Positions 16,434-24,466 are shown, counted from the stretch's first letter. The stretch is 48,520 nucleotides of DNA from Oscillospiraceae bacterium (GCA_017545185.1 JAFWQJ010000021.1:1-48520), one strand, 5' to 3'. Program-made: numbers and translations. The notes: generated by a model from the sequence alone, not told the origin.

Positions 16434-18017
16434 ATGTTTGAACATGATGATAACAAGTTCGATTTCGGCAGGACGCAGGAAATTGAAAACGATCCGGTCG
16501 AAAGACTGATGCGGCAGCCGGAGGAGACGGCACAGTCCGTCAGCGGCAGCTATTATTCCCCGAGAAGCGGCGAATCCGGCGGCGGATATATCCCCCCGAC
16601 CGGCGGTTATTCCGACGGCAGCGAGCCGCCGAAGAAGAAGCCGCACAAGGGTCTGAAGGCGCTGGCACTGTTCGCGGGCGTCGCGTTCGTCGCTTATGCT
16701 TCGATCCAGTGCTATCAGTATGCGACCGAGAACCCGTCGATCCGTTCCTTCCTCGGCCGGCAGAACAGCGCAGTCTCCGAGGACGCGGATGCCCGTCCGG
16801 ATTCCGATGCGGACAGCAGCGCGAAGGAGAATGCGGATGCCTCCGATACCTCCTCCTCGAAGGCGGAGCCGATGAGCTTCTTTGAGCTGACCGCACGCAA
16901 GGACGCAATGACCATTCCGGAGATCGTCAAAAAGGTGACCCCGGCAACAGTCGGCGTTTCCTCGACCTTCCTGCTCGAGGGACGGCAGCAGATGACCTAC
17001 GATCCGTTCAGCTTCTTCGGCTTCGGCTTCGGTACCCAGCAGCAGCAGGCGCCTGACCGCGAGCTCACGGGAACCGGCACCGGCATCATCATGCGGGACA
17101 ACAAGGACGGTTCCTATTATATCATTACGAACGCGCATGTCATTTACGATTCCAGCGAAGAATACAACATGGGTCTTGCGAAGAAGGTGCAGGTCGTTCT
17201 GAATTCCGACTGCTACCCGAACGCTTCCGAAAGCGGCATCGAGGCAGAGGTCAAGGGCTACGACGTTGCAGAGGATATCGCCGTTCTGAAGGTCAAGACC
17301 GATGAAAAGCTGACGGTCGCTGAATTCGGCGACAGCAACGATCTGGAGGTCGGTGAATTTGTCGTCGCGATCGGCAACCCGCTCGGATTCGAGCTGTTCG
17401 GTTCCGTCACGACCGGTATCGTCTCCGCACTTGACCGTGAGGTCACGATCAACGACCAGTCCATGCGCCTGATCCAGACCGATACCGCGATCAACGCCGG
17501 CAACTCCGGCGGCCCGCTGATCAACTGCTACGGCCAGGTCATCGGCATCAACTCCTCGAAGATCAGCAGCAATTACTACAGCAATGAGGCTTCCGTCGAA
17601 GGTCTGTGTTTCGCGATCCCGATGACCCACGCACAGAAGGTCATCAACGACCTCATCAATTACGGTTATGTCACCGGTCCGCAGATCGGCATTACGCAGG
17701 CAGAGGATGTGGACGAGTCCATTGCACAGCGCTTCGGCCTGCCGGTCGGCGTGTATGTCAAGGGCATTGAAAAGGGCAGCGCAGCGGATAGAGCAGGCCT
17801 GCAGGTCGGCGATATCATCACCGCGATCGACGATGTGACCGTCAAGGATACCAAGGAGCTTGCAGCAGAGAAGGATAAGCATGATGCAGGCGATACGGTC
17901 ACGCTGACCGTCATCCGACAGGGTGAGGAGCTGGAGATCCCGGTCACGCTGACCATGAATGCGCCGGCAGGCGGCGCTGCGGAACAGGCAGCAGATCAGG
18001 AAGAAACCGAAAACTGA
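16434..18017 (+). CDS. htrA: Membrane-anchored HtrA/DegP-like serine protease
   Basis: This 527-residue quality-control protease degrades misfolded exported proteins outside the membrane. A 72-residue cytoplasmic N-terminal region precedes one membrane segment (about 73-92, GLKALALFAGVAFVAYAS) and an Asp/Ser-rich linker. The trypsin-like domain has the triad H235 (ITNAHVIYD), D281 (VAEDIAVLKV) and S358 (NAGNSGGPL). One PDZ domain follows (about 415-505), with GSAADRAGLQVGDIITAIDD. The start at 16434 is preceded by AAAGAGGTG. Single PDZ and N-terminal anchor are the usual Firmicutes layout. The gene is divergent from the xyloglucanase gene, and its promoter carries possible stress-response octamers. 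Confidence 0.96.
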   Translation: MFEHDDNKFDFGRTQEIENDPVERLMRQPEETAQSVSGSYYSPRSGESGGGYIPPTGGYSDGSEPPKKKPHKGLKALALFAGVAFVAYASIQCYQYATENPSIRSFLGRQNSAVSEDADARPDSDADSSAKENADASDTSSSKAEPMSFFELTARKDAMTIPEIVKKVTPATVGVSSTFLLEGRQQMTYDPFSFFGFGFGTQQQQAPDRELTGTGTGIIMRDNKDGSYYIITNAHVIYDSSEEYNMGLAKKVQVVLNSDCYPNASESGIEAEVKGYDVAEDIAVLKVKTDEKLTVAEFGDSNDLEVGEFVVAIGNPLGFELFGSVTTGIVSALDREVTINDQSMRLIQTDTAINAGNSGGPLINCYGQVIGINSSKISSNYYSNEASVEGLCFAIPMTHAQKVINDLINYGYVTGPQIGITQAEDVDESIAQRFGLPVGVYVKGIEKGSAADRAGLQVGDIITAIDDVTVKDTKELAAEKDKHDAGDTVTLTVIRQGEELEIPVTLTMNAPAGGAAEQAADQEETEN

Positions 18018-18044
18018 CAGATATCCTTTCTGAGGCAATATGGA

Positions 18045-18080
18045 GCAGACGTCCCGTGCAGAAATGTGCGGGGCGTCTGC
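18045..18080 (+). terminator. Hairpin after htrA, probable terminator
   Basis: GCAGACGTCCCGTGCA and TGTGCGGGGCGTCTGC pair almost fully around GAAA. The T-rich run (TTGTATTTTTTG) comes only about 12 bases later, so termination may be partial. Confidence 0.6.
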
Positions 18081-18125
18081 TTATGTACAGATTGTATTTT
18101 TTGTCCTAAATTGTCATAATGACGC

Positions 18126-18154
18126 TTGACAAACTGCCCGGAATATGGTAGACT
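18126..18154 (+). promoter_or_regulatory. Promoter of the TetR-family gene
   Basis: TTGACA (18126-18131), 17 bp and TAGACT (18149-18154). The -35 box is perfect and the -10 box weak. Confidence 0.7.
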
Positions 18155-18167
18155 TATTTTATAAGGC

Positions 18168-18186
18168 ATGATAGCCGGACTATCAT
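18168..18186 (+). promoter_or_regulatory. Probable TetR operator
   Basis: ATGATAG and CTATCAT form perfect 7-bp arms around CCGGA. The site lies just after the predicted transcription start and 43 bp before the GTG start codon. Size and place suit autorepression by the TetR-family protein encoded next. Confidence 0.65.
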
Positions 18187-18228
18187 CTCTGAGATGCAGT
18201 CTATCAATTATCACGGGAGGTTTGTCAG

Positions 18229-18888
18229 GTGGAAAAACAACATACACAACACGAAAGTCTCAAAACAAAACGAATCGGCCGGGCTGTGGAGATCAGCGCG
18301 GATATGTTTCTGAAACGCGGTATCGAAACGGTGAAAATGACAGACATCGCGGATGCCTGCGGCGTCGGCGTTGCAACGCTGTACCGCTACTTCGGAACCA
18401 AGACTGCGATCACGATCGCAGCCATGACCTACCTCTGGACGGATCTGAAGGAAAAGTTCCGCGGCATTTTCGAGTCACATGCTTTTCTCAGCCAGACCGG
18501 CTGCAAGCGGATCCACGATCTGATGAAGATGTATCTGCAGCTGTTTGACAAGCATCCGGATTTCATGCGGCTGCTCGGGGAATTTGATCTGATGCTGATC
18601 CGCGAGGAGGTGCCGAAGGCTGCGCTTTACGATTATGAGCGTTCGGTCATCAATTTTTTCCCGATCGTTGCGGCGTCCTATGAGGCGGGCGTCAAGGACG
18701 GCACGGTGCGCAGCGATATTGATTTCAAGCTGTTTTATCTGACGTTCGCGCATTCGATGATGGAGCTCTGCAAGAAGATCCTGCGCGGCGATCTGCTTCC
18801 CTCGGACGATTTTGCGGAGGGCAAGACCGAGCTGAACATGCTCATCGACATGGCCATGTCGTATCTGAAAACACCGGAGGCTGACTGA
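18229..18888 (+). CDS. TetR/AcrR family transcriptional regulator
   Basis: The 219-residue protein has an N-terminal TetR helix-turn-helix domain (about 14-62), with AVEISADMFLKRGIETVKMT, then IADACGVGVATLYRYFGTKT as recognition region. The rest is a helical ligand-binding domain without a recognisable subfamily. The start codon is GTG, with GGGAGG 8 bases upstream. It has its own promoter, a perfect inverted repeat in the leader and a perfect 14-bp terminator stem 4 bp past the stop. It probably represses itself. No transporter or enzyme is transcribed with it, so its target and ligand are unknown. Confidence 0.93.
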   Translation: MEKQHTQHESLKTKRIGRAVEISADMFLKRGIETVKMTDIADACGVGVATLYRYFGTKTAITIAAMTYLWTDLKEKFRGIFESHAFLSQTGCKRIHDLMKMYLQLFDKHPDFMRLLGEFDLMLIREEVPKAALYDYERSVINFFPIVAASYEAGVKDGTVRSDIDFKLFYLTFAHSMMELCKKILRGDLLPSDDFAEGKTELNMLIDMAMSYLKTPEAD

Positions 18889-18892
18889 ATGA

Positions 18893-18926
18893 AAAAGGAC
18901 GCTGATCGTCGTATCAGCGTCCTTTT
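18893..18926. terminator. GGACGC-family hairpin between tetR-like gene and plsY
   Basis: A perfect 14-bp stem, AAAAGGACGCTGAT and ATCAGCGTCCTTTT, with loop CGTCGT and T-runs on both strands. It serves as a bidirectional terminator for the convergent genes. It starts 5 bp after the tetR-like stop codon. Confidence 0.92.
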
Positions 18927-18954
18927 GATTTTTCTGCTTTCTTCCGCGTGTATG

Positions 18955-19614
18955 TCATTTTCCGGGCGTGCTCTGCGCATCGTCCCCGGCGGGATCTTCC
19001 GGCTTGTTCCTGATGAGCTTCTTTCCGAGCGGGATCTCCGTGCCGTTCCGGATGCGTTCGATATTGGGAATATGCTTGATAACGATGACCGCACTGACCG
19101 CCGCGATTGCGGCAGATTCCAGCAGATCACCCGTGCGCACGAAATGCCAGACCGGTATCAGCACCGCACAGGCGAGCGTCGCCAGCGCGATGTAGCGCGT
19201 CGTGAACAGCAGGATCGCCAGCACCGCAATGCATGCCAGAAACATGCGCCAGTCCACTGCCAGCGAAAAGCCCAGCAGCGAGGCAAAACCCTTGCCGCCC
19301 CGGAACTGCATCCAGAACGGGAACATGTGCCCGAGGATGACTGCGATGCCGGTCAGCACGGGAACATGCGTGCATTCCGCCGGAAGCGGGATCACATGCA
19401 GCAGCAGGAAAACCGGCAGAAACGCTTTCAGGATATCCGCCAGTGCAGTCGCTGCCGCCGCGCCCTTGCCCATGGTCACCAGCGCGTTTGATGCGCCCGC
19501 ATTGCCGGAGCCCTTCTTCCGGATGTCAAAGCCCTTGCATCTTGCGATGATCGCCGCCGTATTCAGATTGCCGATCAGATACCCCGCGGGTATCCAGAGC
19601 CAGTGTAAACTCAT
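18955..19614 (-). CDS. plsY: Glycerol-3-phosphate acyltransferase (acyl-phosphate)
   Basis: PlsY acylates glycerol-3-phosphate from acyl-phosphate, the first step of membrane phospholipid synthesis. The 219-residue protein has about five hydrophobic segments and all three family motifs: GSGNAGASN (about 36-44), GHMFPFWMQFRGGKG (about 94-108) and KHIPNIERIRNGTE near residue 184. A short hydrophilic tail follows. Its ATG overlaps the stop of the upstream c-di-GMP-type gene by 4 bp (ATGA), so it is translated in coupling with that protein. This is an unexpected link between lipid synthesis and a signalling protein. Confidence 0.95.
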   Translation of the reverse strand: MSLHWLWIPAGYLIGNLNTAAIIARCKGFDIRKKGSGNAGASNALVTMGKGAAAATALADILKAFLPVFLLLHVIPLPAECTHVPVLTGIAVILGHMFPFWMQFRGGKGFASLLGFSLAVDWRMFLACIAVLAILLFTTRYIALATLACAVLIPVWHFVRTGDLLESAAIAAVSAVIVIKHIPNIERIRNGTEIPLGKKLIRNKPEDPAGDDAQSTPGK

Positions 19615-22600
19615 TGGTTGATTGCCACCTTACTTTCTCCGCCTGTATGGACACAGTGCGACGGATCCGCCGCAAAATGCATTGCCTTGGCACTCTGGAT
19701 CGTCACATCGAGATCGGAGTCGATCACGAGCAGATCGGCGTCCGCCTCATAGCTGCCGAAGTCCATGGCGCGCATCCCCTCTGCGCGGATCTCTGCCTTG
19801 CAGTGCCGCAGGCTGATCTTCGGCGCGGAATCGCCCGAGCCCGCGATCAGCACATTCTGACCCGTCAGCTCCGCCGTGATCATCGAATCGCGCAGGAAGA
19901 TCTCTCCGCCGCCGGTGTGCGAGCCGATGCAGCTCACCGACGTACCCGAGCCGCGGAACGACAGGCTCGCCGTATTGCAGCGGACATTGGCAAAGCCCTC
20001 GTCCGTGCCGATCGCGGCGCAGTTTGCCATTCGCAGCGTGAAGTCCGCCTCACAGCCGGAAAGCGAGATCTCCGCGGTGCCGTCCAGCGTGCCGATGCCG
20101 ACACCGGTCTTGCCGCTCATCTCCACGAACAGCTTGGTGCCGAGCACGGAGATCTTCTGCCCCTTGCCGATGCCGGAGCCGATGCCGACGCACTGGTTGC
20201 CGTTTGTGATGATGTTCAGGCAGCCTGCCAGATCAATGCTGATGTCGCCGCAGGCAAAATCGGGGTCGTTGCCGATGACAAAGGTCTTGGTATCGTCCGC
20301 GCGGATGCTGAGATTGCCCTGACCCGTCAGGTGCAGGGAGCTCGATTCCGGCACAAGGATGCCGCCGGTATCCATGCGGTTGTCGCCGACGCATTCCAGC
20401 GTCACATGTGAATTTTTGCCGAGCGTCACGGCCGGCGAGACGATCTGCTGCGGTGCACTGAAGCGCGCCGTCCGCAGGATGATGTGACAGTCCGTATTGT
20501 CGCGGACCTTGATGTGGATGCCGCTTGCCTCGTTGAAATCACCGATGATCTCAAGCTCCGGCTGCGACACGAACAGGTCTGTATAATGCTCCGCTTCCAG
20601 CCGCGGCAGGTGCACGATCTCCTCGCCGGAGAGCATGTAGGTCTTCTGCATGATCTGCTTGGCGGCACTCGCGCTGAACTTGACGATCATCGCGGCAATG
20701 CGCTCCGGGATCGCGTCCAGCGGCGCGGCGTTCGGCACGGAGGTGAAATTGCCCTGAATGAGGTCTGCACCGAAGCGGATGACCGCACGCAGCTCCTCTG
20801 CCGTCTCGACGCCCTCTGCCAGCGCCATAAAGCCGTTGGCATGAGCAAATTCAATGATATTGGTGACGAAATGCTGCTTCTTCGGCTCCTCGTGGATGTT
20901 CGCGATCAGGCCGCGGTCGATCTTGACGTAATTCGGAGAATATTTCAGCAGATTCGTCACATTGGAATAACCGGTGCCGTAATCGTCAACGGCGATGTCC
21001 ATGCCGTGCTTCTGGCACCGCTGCTGGATCATCTGCAGTTCCTCGCCCTCGGTCTCCGCCTGCTCGGTGAACTCAACGACAAGCTGCGGGAGCAGATCGC
21101 CGTATTTTTCGCAGAGCTTCGTGAAATCCGTGTCATTGAGGAAATGCCCCGGGATACTGTTGATAAAGATGCGCCGCCCCTGGAATTTATCGCGGGAGGC
21201 ATCCGCATATTTCAGCACATTGTTATAGGTCAGCCACTCGATCTCATAGAGCCGCTTGGTCGCGGTCGCATGGGTCAGCAGCGCCAGCGGAGAGACCTTC
21301 AGGCCGCCGCTCGTGCGCATCAGCGCTTCGTAAGCGACGATCTGGCCGTTCTTTGCGCTGACGATCGGCTGGAAGAAATAGCTCAGCAGATTTTCGCTGA
21401 TGATGCGGTCCATCTGGACAGCATCCGCCTGTGAGACGACCGGCTTTTCCACGGCGCGGTTATGCATCCGCTGCTCGTCCTTGAGCGAGACGGCCTCATT
21501 CAGCAGCGACTCCAGCGATGTATGCTCCGTGACCTCTGCGGAGACCCTGCCGACGGAAATTTCCAGCGTATAGCTCTTGCCGGAAACCTGATTGTAGCTG
21601 ATCATGCGGCGCCGGAGCACGCTGATGAGTGCATCCGCCGTATTCATGCGGGTATCGGAATGGAACAGCGAGATCAGGAACTCGTCGCCGCTGATGCGCG
21701 CAGCGAGTGCGTCGCTGTCGATACTGTCGGTAATGGCATTTGCAAGGCTCAGCAGCGCCTGATCGCCCTCGTTCCGGCCGAAGATGCTGTTGATCTGCCG
21801 CAGGCGGTTCAGTCCGATCACGATCATGATGAGACGTTCGCCTGTATGGTTCTCCCCGTGGATGCGCTCGCCGAGCATCTTCATGACGCCGTGCAGATTG
21901 AGCATACCGGTCAGGGAGTCACGGATCCTTGCGGCCATGAGCTTCTCGTTCATTGCCTGCAGGCGGGAGGTCGAAAGGCTGCAGCCGATCGCATTGCCCG
22001 CGGTATGGATGAATTTCGGCAGGCGGAAGCTTTCCTCGTCGATATTGCTGCCGCAGAAGGCATAGTAGCCGTAGACCTCACCCAGCATATAAACGGAATT
22101 GACATAAACGGCCTTGCCGTCCGCGATGACCGCCGCCAGATCGGGGATCAGCTTGGAGCGCGGGATGATCGCGAACTGTTTTTCCGCGCGCTTGTGCATC
22201 ACCGTGCTCATCAGCTCGGAGGGATCCGCGAACTGCTGCAGACTGCTGTCGGTCAGCTCCGCACAGAGCGAATCGCGCAGGCAGAGGAACGAATCCTCCG
22301 GGATATAAGTGGACATGACGTCCAGATAGTCAATGACATTCGGAGACTTGCGCGCCAGCATATCGCCGAGCAGCCAGTGCTCCTCCGATTCCTGATAGAT
22401 GCATGCCTGCAGCTGATGATACAGACCGCGGAGCGCTTCGTTCTGGTCGCGGTGCTCGGTCACGCGGCAGCCGCAGGATTCGGAGATCCGAAGGACCGGC
22501 TCTATGCGGGTCTTTTCGTCCACCTCCGCACCGCTGAGGATCAGCTCCGCGGTGTCAAAGGTCGCCGCACAGAGCTTCTGATAATCCTTGAGACAGGTCG

Positions 22601-23330
22601 TCAGGCGCGGGGAATGGAAATGCTCCTTGATGATGCCGTCCGAGCCGGTGACGATGACATCCTCCGGCACGCGCAGACCGTGCCTGCGGAGCACGGAGCA
22701 GACCGCGATCGCCATTTCGTCATTGACGCAGACGATCGCCTCGGGCGTATCGTAGGCCAGAAAGCGCTCTGCCGCATCGGTCGCGGGACCGTCCCAGTAA
22801 TTGCCGTAATCAAGGCGCTTTTCGTCGAACGGGATGCCGTATTTGCGCAGCGCCTCGCTGTAGGCCATGACCATGCACTCGGAGCCGTAATGCCCGCGGA
22901 TGCCGCTCATCAGATTAACGCGCTTACAGTGATGATCGCCGAAAATATGATCCAGCAGCTTCCCGAATGCCTGATAGGAATAGGAATATACCGACGGGAC
23001 ACCGTCCATGCAGCCGTCATAGCTGAGCAGCGGGATATGATGCTCCTTCGCCAGTGCAGTTATCATATCCGATACAATGCCGCGGTCGATCGTCTCGTGC
23101 ATGACGACGATCATGTCCACGATCTGGAACGGGATCAGGTCGAACACGCTGGCGCTGCTGACCTCCGGGATCGTCCGGGGCTGCAGATTGGTATCCAGCC
23201 CGGAATTGAATACGAGCACGCCGTAGCCGCGGGCGTGTGCCTCGTGGACAAACGCCTTAACACTTTCCAGTATCTCCGGATTCTGGATCCGGGATGTGCA
23301 GAGCGCAAACAGCAGCCGGTCATTCAGCAT
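19611..23330 (-). CDS. Sugar-sensor, GGDEF, EAL and beta-helix fusion protein
   Basis: The 1239-residue protein has no signal peptide or membrane segment, so it should be cytoplasmic. Order of parts: LacI-type periplasmic-binding fold without helix-turn-helix (about 5-285); linker region (290-460); GGDEF domain (about 465-625); EAL domain (about 635-885); repeat domain (about 905-1239). The GGDEF domain has SGDEF at 547-550 and GLN where the metal-binding D-x-D normally lies (506-508), so cyclase activity is doubtful. The EAL domain keeps its ligands: YEALMR, INSIPG, VEFTE, DDYGTGYSN, KIDRGLI and AEGVET. It should hydrolyse c-di-GMP. The tail is about seven repeats of roughly 28 residues, each starting with an IG[S/T]-like turn and then a short beta strand, like a right-handed beta-helix. 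The start has GGGGGG upstream. Coupled to plsY downstream. Confidence 0.85.
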   Translation of the reverse strand: MLNDRLLFALCTSRIQNPEILESVKAFVHEAHARGYGVLVFNSGLDTNLQPRTIPEVSSASVFDLIPFQIVDMIVVMHETIDRGIVSDMITALAKEHHIPLLSYDGCMDGVPSVYSYSYQAFGKLLDHIFGDHHCKRVNLMSGIRGHYGSECMVMAYSEALRKYGIPFDEKRLDYGNYWDGPATDAAERFLAYDTPEAIVCVNDEMAIAVCSVLRRHGLRVPEDVIVTGSDGIIKEHFHSPRLTTCLKDYQKLCAATFDTAELILSGAEVDEKTRIEPVLRISESCGCRVTEHRDQNEALRGLYHQLQACIYQESEEHWLLGDMLARKSPNVIDYLDVMSTYIPEDSFLCLRDSLCAELTDSSLQQFADPSELMSTVMHKRAEKQFAIIPRSKLIPDLAAVIADGKAVYVNSVYMLGEVYGYYAFCGSNIDEESFRLPKFIHTAGNAIGCSLSTSRLQAMNEKLMAARIRDSLTGMLNLHGVMKMLGERIHGENHTGERLIMIVIGLNRLRQINSIFGRNEGDQALLSLANAITDSIDSDALAARISGDEFLISLFHSDTRMNTADALISVLRRRMISYNQVSGKSYTLEISVGRVSAEVTEHTSLESLLNEAVSLKDEQRMHNRAVEKPVVSQADAVQMDRIISENLLSYFFQPIVSAKNGQIVAYEALMRTSGGLKVSPLALLTHATATKRLYEIEWLTYNNVLKYADASRDKFQGRRIFINSIPGHFLNDTDFTKLCEKYGDLLPQLVVEFTEQAETEGEELQMIQQRCQKHGMDIAVDDYGTGYSNVTNLLKYSPNYVKIDRGLIANIHEEPKKQHFVTNIIEFAHANGFMALAEGVETAEELRAVIRFGADLIQGNFTSVPNAAPLDAIPERIAAMIVKFSASAAKQIMQKTYMLSGEEIVHLPRLEAEHYTDLFVSQPELEIIGDFNEASGIHIKVRDNTDCHIILRTARFSAPQQIVSPAVTLGKNSHVTLECVGDNRMDTGGILVPESSSLHLTGQGNLSIRADDTKTFVIGNDPDFACGDISIDLAGCLNIITNGNQCVGIGSGIGKGQKISVLGTKLFVEMSGKTGVGIGTLDGTAEISLSGCEADFTLRMANCAAIGTDEGFANVRCNTASLSFRGSGTSVSCIGSHTGGGEIFLRDSMITAELTGQNVLIAGSGDSAPKISLRHCKAEIRAEGMRAMDFGSYEADADLLVIDSDLDVTIQSAKAMHFAADPSHCVHTGGESKVAINQ

Positions 23331-23392
23331 CAGGTATCCCCCCTTTCTCCTATATGTATGGAAACTGTGCTTACATACGGATAGTTATATTT

Positions 23393-23421
23393 ATTTTAGC
23401 ATAGTCCCTCGGATTTGTCAA
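23393..23421 (-). promoter_or_regulatory. Promoter of the GGDEF/EAL gene and plsY
   Basis: TTGACA (23416-23421), 17 bp and TAAAAT (23393-23398) on the minus strand. Confidence 0.85.
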
Positions 23422-23557
23422 TGGGAAAATCGTGATTCTTGCCGAAAATCGCGCAGATTTTTGATATGCTTCTGTGATTTCGTCGTTTTGCACGATGCAG
23501 GTCTCCGAAACTGCCGGATTTATGCACGGATTTTGTTCATAAATCAGCCACAAATCG

Positions 23558-23586
23558 TTGACAATTCCAACTTTTTGTGCTACAAT
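23558..23586 (+). promoter_or_regulatory. Promoter of the CpsB/YwqE-like gene
   Basis: TTGACA (23558-23563), 17 bp and TACAAT (23581-23586). The divergent GGDEF/EAL promoter is about 136 bp away. Confidence 0.85.
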
Positions 23587-23638
23587 AAAAAAAAGGTAGA
23601 ATGTTGACATGCCGCGCGGAGGGGAGGCGCAGTGCATT

Positions 23639-24361
23639 ATGAATTATTATGTGGATATCCATGCGAATCTTCTGCCGGGGCTGGCGGGTCTCGGCGGCGG
23701 AACGCTGACCGGGAAGGAAGCGGAAGAAAGGCTCGCCGTGTTTCAGGAGAGCAACATCAAGCTTGCGGTCGCCGCGCCGTATTACGATCCGGAGCAGCGC
23801 ACGCCTGAGACATTTGTCGCGCAGCGGGATGAGAAGATCGCCGCACTGGAGCAATGCGGCGTGCCCGTGCGGATCGTCGGCGGTGCCGTGCTGCCGTTTT
23901 CCTACTGCATGGAATCGCCGCGGCAGCTGAAGCCGTTTACGATCGGTTCCTCCGGGTATTTCCTGATCGACCTGCCGGATGCGCCTGTCACGGCGGAGCT
24001 CTGCGAGCAGCTGACCCGCCTGCGGATCGTCAGCGGTCTCTGCCCGATCGCGGCGGATGTGGACAGATACTTCGCTTCATGGTCGCCGGAGGACTGGATC
24101 GCGCTGAAGCAGACCGGGATCCTGCTGCAGATGTCCGTGAACGGCCTGCTCTGTCAGGAGCACCGGAAGCTTGCAATCTATCTGCTGGCCAATCAGTACG
24201 CGCACCTGATCGCGACCGGCTCGCGTGCGATCACAGAGACGCTTTCCTTCGCAGAGGCCATGCGCATCGTGCAGCGCAGCCTGCCGGCGCAGTATTACCG
24301 CAGAGTGAAAAACAATGCAGGCATGCTGCTTTCCGATGCAGAGCCCTCTGCATTCCATTGA
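23639..24361 (+). CDS. Degenerate CpsB/YwqE-like PHP protein, probably inactive
   Basis: The 240-residue protein follows the whole length of CpsB/YwqE, the PHP-fold tyrosine phosphatases that control capsule polymerisation. The metal ligands are mostly lost. The family DIHxHxLPxxDDG reads DIHANLLPGLAGLGG, so the second His is Asn10 and the Asp pair is gone. TPHH becomes APYY (46-49), the E of the PGQE-type turn becomes Val84, AHPER becomes ADVDR (139-143) and ASDAH becomes ATGSR (192-196). The fold core and C-terminal NNAGMLL match. It was probably an enzyme and may now bind a partner or phosphopeptide. Start chosen at 23639, where GGAGGGGAGG lies upstream. It has its own promoter and terminator and diverges from the EAL gene. 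Confidence 0.75.
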   Translation: MNYYVDIHANLLPGLAGLGGGTLTGKEAEERLAVFQESNIKLAVAAPYYDPEQRTPETFVAQRDEKIAALEQCGVPVRIVGGAVLPFSYCMESPRQLKPFTIGSSGYFLIDLPDAPVTAELCEQLTRLRIVSGLCPIAADVDRYFASWSPEDWIALKQTGILLQMSVNGLLCQEHRKLAIYLLANQYAHLIATGSRAITETLSFAEAMRIVQRSLPAQYYRRVKNNAGMLLSDAEPSAFH

Positions 24362-24367
24362 ACGATC

Positions 24368-24401
24368 CGATCCCTTTGCTGCGGCAGAGGGATCGTTTTT
24401 T
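24368..24401 (+). terminator. Terminator of the CpsB/YwqE-like gene
   Basis: CGATCCCT and AGGGATCG form the stem, followed by TTTTTT. It lies 7 bp after the stop codon. Confidence 0.85.
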
Positions 24402-24410
24402 GCAGACAAA

Positions 24411-24438
24411 TGCCCCCGGATGCATACATCCGGGGGCA
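24411..24438 (-). terminator. Terminator of the LRR-dockerin gene
   Basis: TGCCCCCGGATG, loop of 4, CATCCGGGGGCA: a perfect 12-bp stem. On the minus strand it is followed by TTTGTCTGC, so it closes the minus-strand LRR gene. Confidence 0.75.
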
Positions 24439-24466
24439 TTCTATATGGTTTCTTTTGCGGAACAGA

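Noticed and set aside
16359-18038. Open frame of about 560 codons opposite htrA
   Set aside because: The plus strand encodes a complete HtrA with its triad. The minus frame has no motif.
18889-19491. Frame beginning MKKDADRRISVLLIF on the plus strand
   Set aside because: Its start is the terminator hairpin and the rest is antisense to plsY. The same N-terminus recurs at other hairpins.
18955-23330. Possible membrane or secreted location of the GGDEF/EAL protein, suggested by the periplasmic-binding fold
   Set aside because: The N-terminus (MLNDRLLFALCTSRIQNPEI) is not a signal peptide and no membrane segment follows. A LacI-type cytoplasmic sensor explains the fold.
21462-23384. Open frame of about 640 codons opposite the GGDEF/EAL gene
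   Set aside because: It is antisense to clear domains and runs through that gene's promoter leader.
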